A stretch of DNA of 64,000 nucleotides. Origin: Cephalotus follicularis (Eukaryota; Streptophyta; Magnoliopsida; Oxalidales; Cephalotaceae). The DNA is taken from NCBI GenBank assembly GCA_001972305.1, contig BDDD01000313.1, forward strand, positions 1 through 64,000, given 5' to 3'. The notes below the pieces were generated by a model, which had not been told where the DNA came from, did not search any database, and saw nothing but the letters and a program-made list of their open reading frames with translations. Below, piece by piece: positions 56,216-64,000 of this stretch; the first letter of the stretch is position 1; the number at the start of each line of letters is the position of its first letter. The position numbers and the translations under genes are program-made.

Positions 56216-56760
56216 AGGAAAATATCGAGACGACGAGAAAACATCAAAATGGGGCCCCAGAAAGCCCCGAATGGCCGAAAATAGCCCAATACCCATTCAT
56301 AATTGGCTCCGCTCAGTACGACATTTTCGACTGAAGCGAGGTGGTTGGGCCCCAATTCGGTCGGAAAACGCCAAGACAACGAGAAAATGTCAAAATGGGG
56401 CCCCAGATGACCCCTAACAGTCAAAACAACCTGGGACCCATGTCTTAATGGGCTTTACTCATGGTGGCATTTCCGACTGAACCAAGGTGATCGGGCCCCA
56501 ATCCGATCGAAAAACGCCGAAACGCCAAGAAAACGTCAAAACGAGGCCCTAGACAGTCCCAAATGTCCAAAATAGCCCGACGCCCAGGATAATGGGTTTC
56601 GCTCAGGATGGCGTTTCCAACAATATTGGGGTGGTCGACCCCCAATCAGACTGAAAAACACTGAGACAACAAGAAAACATCAAAACGGAGCCCAGACGGC
56701 CCGGAGCGGTCAAAACAGTCCTGGGCCCATTTCTAATGAGCTTCACTCAAGAAGGTATAT
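56216..56760. repeat. GC-rich tandem repeat, about 145-bp unit, four copies
   Basis: The landmark GAGAAAACATCAAAATGGGG and its variants occur at about 56234, 56378, 56526 and 56669, a spacing of 143-148 bp. Each unit also has GGCCCCAGA, AATAGCCC, CGCTCAG and GGTGGTCGGGCCCCAAT-like segments. Open frames across it repeat with the unit and are not genes. Confidence 0.88.
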
Positions 56761-57289
56761 TACAATAATAGAAAAAATAACAATTAACTTATACATAAGT
56801 ATTTTAATTTTTACAAAAAAAATAAAAATCAAACGGGTCACCAGGACCTGACGTGCCATAAGCATTGTCCTGAGTAGGGTCCAAAATTTGCCACCTATGA
56901 TCCGGACTGACCCATCCAAGCGAGGAGTTTAACTGATCTAGATCGTGGGCCAACCCACCCCGAACCAGTTCATACCATAATCCCATGAAGAAATAATGGT
57001 ACCAATACCAATGCATATATTAGAATGTATTATAATTTTTTCTATTAAGGCCGGACATTAATTAACAAGCCCACAACCGTAAGAGGAAACAGCTGATTGC
57101 CAAGTCCAGTTCCTAAATTTTCCCGAACTGCAATAGTAGTAAAGTAAGCACCTAGTTGGGTTGGGTCAAGGCCATGGGTCTTTAGATTTTGCAAATAAGG
57201 CTCCAGTCCAGTCCAGCATGAGCTGTGTGAGTCACATGAACTACCACAAACTGTGCTGTGGTGTCTTTTCCATACAGAATTCTCATTCA
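56761..57289. other. Upstream region of UBP26
   Basis: Mostly AT-rich with a GC-richer middle (56830-57250) containing GACGTGCC and GGGTTGGGTC. I see no convincing TATA box. The promoter should lie here, but no motif can be assigned. Confidence 0.4.
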
Positions 57290-57394
57290 CAGAGACAACA
57301 ACAACACTTCCTTTAATCCAATCAATTCATCTTCTTCTTCTTCTTCTTCTCTAGCAATATTATCAAGTTCCTTCGTCTCTTCACTTGCTCTCAG
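57290..57394 (+). other. UBP26: UBP26 5'-UTR exon (inferred)
   Basis: A pyrimidine-rich leader with a CTT microsatellite (57329-57350), ending CTCTCAG before GTAATA at 57395, a good donor site. The transcription start is a guess. Confidence 0.5.
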
Positions 57395-57904
57395 GTAATA
57401 TCTTACACTTTTTTTTTTCTTAATACGATTTTTTTTTTCATATCTCGTTTATATGTTCGTGAAATTTCACCACGTTTCATATGATTAACTCCTAGGGTTT
57501 TATACTCGTTTTCCTCTTTATTTCGTATTCACCGTCTCTTTAATTTTCTGAAAAGAAAAATTGAAATCGAAATTAACTGAATGCCTTCTACACAAAAGAA
57601 GAAAGAAAAGAAAATCCTATTTTTAATATGGTAAATTTGAAATGCTGAGACTGTGTTTTGTGAATGTTGAAATTATTTTAAATAAAATAAAAATGTATAG
57701 CTGAAAGCTGTTGCTCCTTGTTTAGTGTGATTATTTATCTCTTATATGTCACATTTGTAGACCTAACACCGTTTATATTGTTAACTTCCTTATGGAGTGT
57801 TTGCCTCACCAATATGCCATTAGTATTTGAATTCAAATGTACTGTCTGGCGTGAGAGTATGATTGTTTACTATATATATCTCCGTAACATAACGTTCACT
57901 CCAG
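57395..57904 (+). other. UBP26: Intron in the UBP26 5'-UTR (inferred)
   Basis: Bounded by CAG|GTAATA at 57395 and CACTCCAG at 57904, leaving seven untranslated bases before the start codon. It opens with a poly-T stretch at about 57409-57420. Many plant genes carry such leader introns. Confidence 0.5.
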
Positions 57905-57911
57905 CTGGAAA

Positions 57912-60900
57912 ATGAGCCGGCCAACTACGCGTGGTAAAAATAAAAGACAGAGACAAGTGGATGACGTTGATGTCACTACTGAGACACTGAGGTACAGTCA
58001 TTTGGTATTTCATGTACTAGATCTTTATTTTTCCCTGCCTTAAAAGTTTGGCGTGCTCTCTTATTATGGGTTTTGTATTTTGTCTGGCATTTTTAGGAAA
58101 ATCCATTTAACAGGTGAAATAACTGATGACGATGTAAATCAACTATACAATATTTGGAAGCCGGTTTGTCAAGGATGCCGTGTGAATACTAAAGATAATC
58201 CTAATTGCTATTGTGGGTTGATCCCACCTCTCAATGGAAGCCGGAAGTCTGGTTTGTGGCAGAAAATGTCTGATATTCTTCAAACTCTTGGTGCAGACCC
58301 AAGCAAGGATCTTCGTACTTCTGCTAACTCACCTGCTGGTCTGACCAATCTTGGGGCGACTTGCTATGCAAACAGCATACTGCAGTGCCTTTATATGAAC
58401 AAATCATTCCGGGATGGTCTCTTTTCTGTTGAACAAGATGTTTTGAAAGCCCATCCTGTGTTGGATCAACTTGCTCGACTTTTTGCACAGCTGCATGCCA
58501 GTAAGATGGCTTTTATTGACTCAGCTCCATTTATAAAAACACTGGAGTTAGATAATGGTGTTCAACAGGATAGCCATGAGTTCCTTACGCTGCTTCTTTC
58601 TTTGCTTGAGCGTTGTTTAAACAATTCCAAAGTTTCCAAGGCAAGAACGATCATTCAAGATCTCTTCCGTGGACGGGTGTCGCATGTTACGACGTAAGAT
58701 TGCTTTTAAAATGTTAGTTTTAAAATTTTTGTAGTATCCTGTTGAGATTAGAACCTTATGTTTTGAGTTCCTTGAAATTTTCTTGGGATTTCAATGCAAG
58801 TGTTACTGTTGCTATGATTGCCTGCTATATTTTCTGGGACTGGACACATATTTCTTTGGAATGAAAAAAAATGTTGGAGGTTAAGGACTAGCTTCGTACA
58901 AAAGTTAATTAATGAAAACAAATGACAAATAATGGAAAAGGAAGACAACATTTAAACATATTTACCTACATCTCCTGGTGCGTCTGTGTCAATTATGGTA
59001 TTGTTCATGTAAACTTATCTATCTAGCTGTGATCTCTTCCCTACTCCAGTTTTCTAGGAAAATAAGAAATTCCTCCTCGTATTCTTAATATTCCTGTTTT
59101 TTTATCACATGGATTGCTACTATTAAAATTGTTATCCTCCATTCTTTGCCGCATTCTTTCAGGTAATTTGTTATCACATTTGATCCATTTTTTGTAGCTT
59201 AACTGTGCTTGGTTGACTTTCCATATCCTTGTGCGTGCATCAGTGGTGTTTAGACTCGTGGGCATTCTGAGCTGATGTCTTTGTGTTTGTTGTTAGTACT
59301 AATGCTAGCTAATACCTTTGAAAATAGTTATTTTGCTTAATAAAGGACTGGGGTTAGATGACGTGCACCTATCCCATACACATTGAATCTCACATTGCAT
59401 CAACATGTTTTTTCTAATAGTGTCTGAAAACGTTTTGTTTCCTTCTCTCTTTTTTTTTGGTTTTATCTTTGTTTGTTTTTGTTGTGTGGATGAATTTTCA
59501 CTACTCACACACATATGGTGGCAACAGCTTTCATTGTGTGCACCAGTCCATATTTTCTACAATACCTTTCTGTCTATTTTAAAATCGAATATTTGCTTTG
59601 TATGTAGGTGCTCAAAATGTCGAAAAGATTCTGAATCTTCTTCCAAGATGGAAGACTTTTATGAGCTTGAATTGAATGTCAAAGGATTGAAAACTTTAGA
59701 TGAGAGTTTAGGTGATTACCTTAGTGTGGAGGAGCTTCGTGGAGAGAATCAATATTTCTGTGAATCGTGTAAAACAAGAGTTGATGCTACTCGCAGCATC
59801 AAGTTGCGTACCCTGCCTGATGTCCTCAATTTTCAGCTTAAGCGCTGTGTTTTCCTTACAAAGGTATGTTTGATATGATTTGGACATATATTCTAATCAT
59901 CTTACCGTTACTATGGAACATTTTACAACTATAGACCTTCATATCCTTTTTCCTTTGCCTTTAGTTTTCAATTTTCTATTGTATCATCTAAAACATCCCA
60001 CTTCTCTTTTTAATCTTTTATATTTTTGCAACTCACAATAACATAAACTATAAAATAGATACAAAGGATTTCAACAGTAAATCTTCCATAGAGATAAAAC
60101 TATGTGACTGCCATTTGCTATTTATATGGTTGTGATAGATTAATCTGTTGACTGCATTTTAATAGTTTCCATTGTTGGATAATTAATAAATTCTTTTTTC
60201 CCCCGACCATGTCCGGATTTCTTTAGTTCAATGATCCTGTTATAGGGTATCTTAATTCCTCACGTACATATTCAAGCTCCAAAATAATACAAAACCTTCT
60301 CTTGGTTTTGGTTTCACAATTGTTAATGTTTTCTTCGTCTGTTGATTTGTGTCAGTAGACTACAATGAAAAAGAAAGTCACTTCTGCCTTTTCTTTCCCT
60401 GGGGAGTTGGATATGCGGTGTAGGCTGTCTGATCCTTCTCAGTTGGAACTAATATATGACTTGTCCGCTGTGCTGATTCACAAGGGAACTGCTGTAAACA
60501 GTGGGCATTATATAGCTCATATTAAAGATTACAATACAGGGCTCTGGTGGGAATTTGATGATGAACATGTCTCAAACTTGGGTCATCACCCTTTTGGAGA
60601 AGGCTCCTCAAATTCTACTGCTAAAGCTGTTCAAAGCGAGCCTATTGATGATTCCTCTTGTGCAGAGGGAATGAAAACCACTGCTAATGGAAATCATTTC
60701 AATGCTATGGAGCCACAAACTTCAGAGACTAGTACAGTATGTCGCGGAGAGAGCTATTCATCTAGTGATGCATACATGCTGATGTATTGTCTTAGACGTA
60801 ACAAGAAGGATGGCGGAGAAAGACGTATGGTTCATGGAGCCAACAATTCTGATTTAGAAGTTGATAGAGGATTATCAATTGATAATATTTCTCTTCCATC

Positions 60901-62672
60901 TCATCTTTTCGAGGATATAAAATATTTGAATGTGTCATATACTGACGCTTGTGAACAATATAAATTAAAGAAGGAAAGGGAGTTGGATCGTATCACAGAA
61001 CGGAGACAGGAAGTGCGATCAATTCTTTCTGAAGCCCCTGTTCGATCACTTGAAGAACCATTCTATTGGATTTCCACTGACTGGCTTCGCCAATGGGCAG
61101 ATAACATCACTCCTACGTAAGCAAAAATTTCTGCCAAGCCATTACGTTATTTTAATTCATTGTGTGCTCATGGTTTGTAACTTTGCTACAAGTTTTTTGT
61201 CACCCCTTTCCTTGTTAGTTAGCACATTGTGGCAATGGTCATGCTGGCCCTGTTGTGCAATATTTTAAATCCCATTATATTGTGCTGCAGTGTTGTGGAC
61301 AACACGACTATCTTATGCTTGCATGGAAAAGTCCCTGTATCAAAGGTTGGCTCCATGAAGCGGATGTCAGCTGAAGCTTGGAACAAATTGTTCTCTAAGG
61401 TATCTGCATGTGTAATCAGCTAATTTATATCCTTTTTCTCCGCTTCCACCTGGAAAATATTGTTCACAAGCAGATGCGACATGTTTTCCATTTATGCGCC
61501 TCATCTAGGACTTTCGACCAGGCTCATGAGACCTCCACTTTCCCTGGGTTCTCTCTTAGGTTGTCAAAGTTAATGGTATTTTGCACTATAGAGATTCCTG
61601 TTATCTATATTTTCCGTCAGGCGTATTACCAATTTGCACTCCGACTCTGACCAAATGGCCTAAAAGCACTGTTCCCATTTTGCCAAAGTTACTATCTTGA
61701 TGGATCATTCTCTCTATTGATGCAGGTTCACTATTCTTTTATCTATAATTGTTGTGGAAATAGTAGTGTTAGACTTGAATTTTTGCTAGCCAAAATAAAA
61801 ATAAAGGAAGAAAAGAAAAGACAAGAAAAGGAAAAGGGAAAAGAGAGGAGGAAAATGAATTTGATGCTTGGGTTCCTACTATTTTTGTATTTTGAGATAG
61901 AGCCAGAAGTTTTGGGAGGTCATTAAGCAGACTGTTATTATTACCTCATCCTTTTTTCCCTCCTTCTTCCGTCTAACCTTTGATATATGAATACTTGAGT
62001 CCTGTTATGCTTTGGTCTCTTGCTCTCCTCTATGATGCTATTGTGTGATGATGATATTTTTGGTTTATACTTTCTTGATGTAGAACTTGTGTTTTTCATA
62101 TATGAGTTAATACAAGTAGCTAATTTTTCATATTTGCGAGTAGTACTCTATTCATTTCATGTGCTCCAGCCTACCTTTATGTTACGTTTAAATATCATCT
62201 AAGTTTGTTGATTACCTAATAATTCATGAGTTGTGCGACTATTTCTGAATTACCTCTTTTTGTGGTTTTGTTGAATGCATGGTAAACTTAGTATGATGGG
62301 GGGCCTACGCTTTCCAATGTTGACTACTGCATGAATTGCCTTATTGATGGGGCACACAATGTGGTTTGTGCTGCTAGCTACAGGGATCGGAAGATATTAA
62401 TGAAAAATCTTGCAAATGAAGTTCTTACAGGGGAGTGTCTTGATGGAATGTACTATGTAGCCAAGTCATGGTATGAGTGCAAATGTTTTTATTGCTTTAT
62501 GATCATTCCTCCTCTTTTTGTAATATGACAATATTCTTATGAGTGACTAGGCATGATGCCTTGTCAGAGTGCTTTTTTCATCTCAGCAGTCTGAAATATT
62601 GCAATGGGCAATACATTCTTCAAAAAGAGCCAGTCTTTTTTAGATCCCATGAATAGAAAAAATTCTGCTGCT

Positions 62673-62713
<41 letters not shown>

Positions 62714-63699
62714 AAAAATGAAAAGAAAAGAGGGGATGATCTTCCGATATACAAGAAGACTTGGTTACAGCATCCGACTAAACAATTATAGCTGAGCCCA
62801 TCTTGCAGGACAGGTTTTGATCTGCGTGCCTCTGCTCTTCGTGCTCAACGGACCTTTTTAAACTTTTTCTGGGCTTTGAATTCACACAAAAACAATTTTT
62901 TGTGTAACCTATATGTGTGTGTGTGCGTGCGCGCATGCATGTCATATGTATTTTCTGTTTCCAAATAGTTCCGTTTATATATAGGATTTGGTCGTGTCAA
63001 AGTTCCCGATTGATGCTATAGTATGTCATCCGTGGTATAAAACTACTGAACTAGTATAATTTGCTTTATGCGGTTTTGTGGTGGTTGTAAGCAAAGCTGG
63101 TCCCCTTATATTTGTAGGTTGCAGCATTGGGTAAAACGAAAAAACCTTGACGCTCCTAGTGAAGCTGATGCATGTCCAACAGTTTCCATTAGGTGTCCTC
63201 ATGGGCAACTGATGCCTGAGCAAGCTGCTGGTGCTAAGCGACTGCTGGTTCCTGAAAATCTCTGGCTCTTCATTTATAAAGATGCCAGTGCAGTAAAACC
63301 TGCTGATCCCTTGGAATTTTCAACTTTTCCCATCGACTCTAAACAGTGTTCGCAATGCAGCAATGAGATTTCTGAAGTTGCATGCTTGGAGGATTCTCTA
63401 AGGTTAGATTAACAGAGTATTTATTTCATTGTTTGTACTCTAGACCCAATATGCATACACGGCTGCTTGATTTTCACTTTTCATGCTGCAGAGAGGTGAA
63501 GCTTAAACAGCGTCAAAATCATGAGAAATTAGCAGCCGGAAGAAGTTTTCAACTCTCTTTGCATTGCAATTATTATCTGGTACCGTCCTCATGGCTTGCA
63601 AAATGGAAAATCTACATTAATGCAAGTGGAAAAAATATTTCATCATCTGAGGAACCCGAAACTCTTAGTGGTGTCATTGATTCGTTGATATGTGAAAAG
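57912..63699 (+). CDS. UBP26: Ubiquitin carboxyl-terminal hydrolase 26 (UBP26), 5' part of the gene, 3' end outside the window
   Basis: A nuclear deubiquitinase of the USP (C19) family. In Arabidopsis UBP26 removes ubiquitin from histone H2B and supports heterochromatic silencing. Coding exons, all with GT..AG introns: 57912-57991, 58097-58693, 59608-59863, 60359-61116, 61291-61399, 62292-62470, 63118-63402 and 63492-63699, giving 824 codons with frame kept at each junction. The start reads [15 protein letters not shown], a basic, probably nuclear-targeting end. The Cys box [18 protein letters not shown] places the catalytic Cys at residue 116. Zinc-binding pairs CSKC (227, 230) and CESC (277, 280) follow. 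The His box is [15 protein letters not shown] (His 361), with Asp 378 in WWEFDDEH. Residues beyond about 500 contain DUSP-like blocks ([46 protein letters not shown]). Exon 4 could instead use the AG at 60355, but that adds an in-frame TAG. The triad is intact and no defect is seen. Confidence 0.92.
62676..62712. repeat. (CT)n microsatellite in UBP26 intron 6
   Basis: About 14 CT units, briefly interrupted by TTT. A TGTGTGTGTGCGTGCGCGCA tract lies further along the same intron at about 62914-62935. Confidence 0.9.
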
Positions 63700-64000
63700 G
63701 TGATGGCATTACTTTGCCTTTCCTAGGCTTTCTTTTTAATCATATTTATGACAGGATACTCTCTCTTGTTGGCAGTAGGTCTATTGATTGTATATTTTTG
63801 CTTCTATTTTATTTTAGTTATAAGTTATGATAATTGAATTCTTGTGAAGAATATGGCCCCCTTTAATCATTTTGTATACGAAGCTATTGGAATGATTCCA
63901 GTAAGCTAGGCAGATGGCGAGATATTATTAAAAATGACTTAAATTTGACATGGTTGAGAATTCAGTGTCGAACTTTATTTGAGAGATGAAGTGGATTTGA
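63700..64000 (+). other. UBP26: UBP26 intron 8, incomplete
   Basis: It starts GTGATGG after the exon ending GAAAAG. No continuation of the protein was found to the end of the window, so the next exon lies outside. Confidence 0.65.

Noticed and set aside
1-64000. tRNA or rRNA genes
   Set aside because: I saw no cloverleaf-like or rRNA-like sequence. Short tRNA-related matches are retrotransposon primer-binding sites. A covariance-model scan was not possible.

Overview
The window is eukaryotic plant DNA, most likely from a eudicot. The evidence is a spliced ubiquitin-specific protease gene at the right end, degenerate plant-type telomere repeats (CCCTAAA/TTTAGGG) and a dense nest of plant LTR retrotransposons (Tekay-like chromovirus, Athila-like, SIRE-like Ty1/copia, and solo LTRs). 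I cannot name the species. Coordinates of exons, LTR ends and target-site duplications (TSDs) were read by eye.

Layout. Bases 1-410 and 13034-17350 are one telomere-motif-rich satellite (about 278 bp per unit). It was split by an LTR insertion at 416-13033 with a perfect 5-bp TSD (GGGAA). That insertion is a solo LTR ('F'), itself opened by a Tekay-type Ty3/gypsy element on the minus strand ('A', 1519-11656) with decayed gag, protease, RT, RNase H, integrase and chromodomain. Bases 17351-55763 are a multi-layer nest. The outermost layer is the two ends of a gypsy-like LTR ('H'). Inside it is Athila-like sequence (17380-55341) with a 5' LTR, gag, protease and a 3' LTR. The Athila body carries three large insertions: a recombined short element 'G' (19723-21144, TSD ATAAT); a SIRE-like copia derivative (22373-28042) that lost most of pol but keeps an open 409-codon extra ORF; and a gypsy stack (30272-51872) in which LTR 'B' contains LTR 'C', which contains element 'D' (32312-46260, TSD TATAT). 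D has an LTR-internal-LTR-internal-LTR structure, and one of its LTRs carries solo LTR 'I' (39160-40803).

Bases 55764-57290 are intergenic, with a short CCCTAAA-type tract and four copies of a roughly 145-bp GC-rich tandem repeat. From about 57290 to the end lies the only host gene I can support, a UBP26 orthologue on the plus strand: a 5'-UTR intron, eight coding exons in the window (824 codons, frame kept across every junction), and a 3' end beyond the window. In Arabidopsis UBP26 removes ubiquitin from histone H2B and helps silence transposons, so it is notable that it borders such a nest.

The most unusual signal is a 16-bp palindrome, AAAGCGTCGACGCTTT, and its variants. They form clusters in LTRs of apparently unrelated families (solo LTR F, Athila-like LTRs, SIRE-like LTRs, LTR B). 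A second word, CTCGGCA/CCGAGGAC, recurs in the LTRs of A, D, G and Athila. Apart from UBP26, the longer open frames are retroelement remnants, satellite translations or LTR low-complexity sequence.
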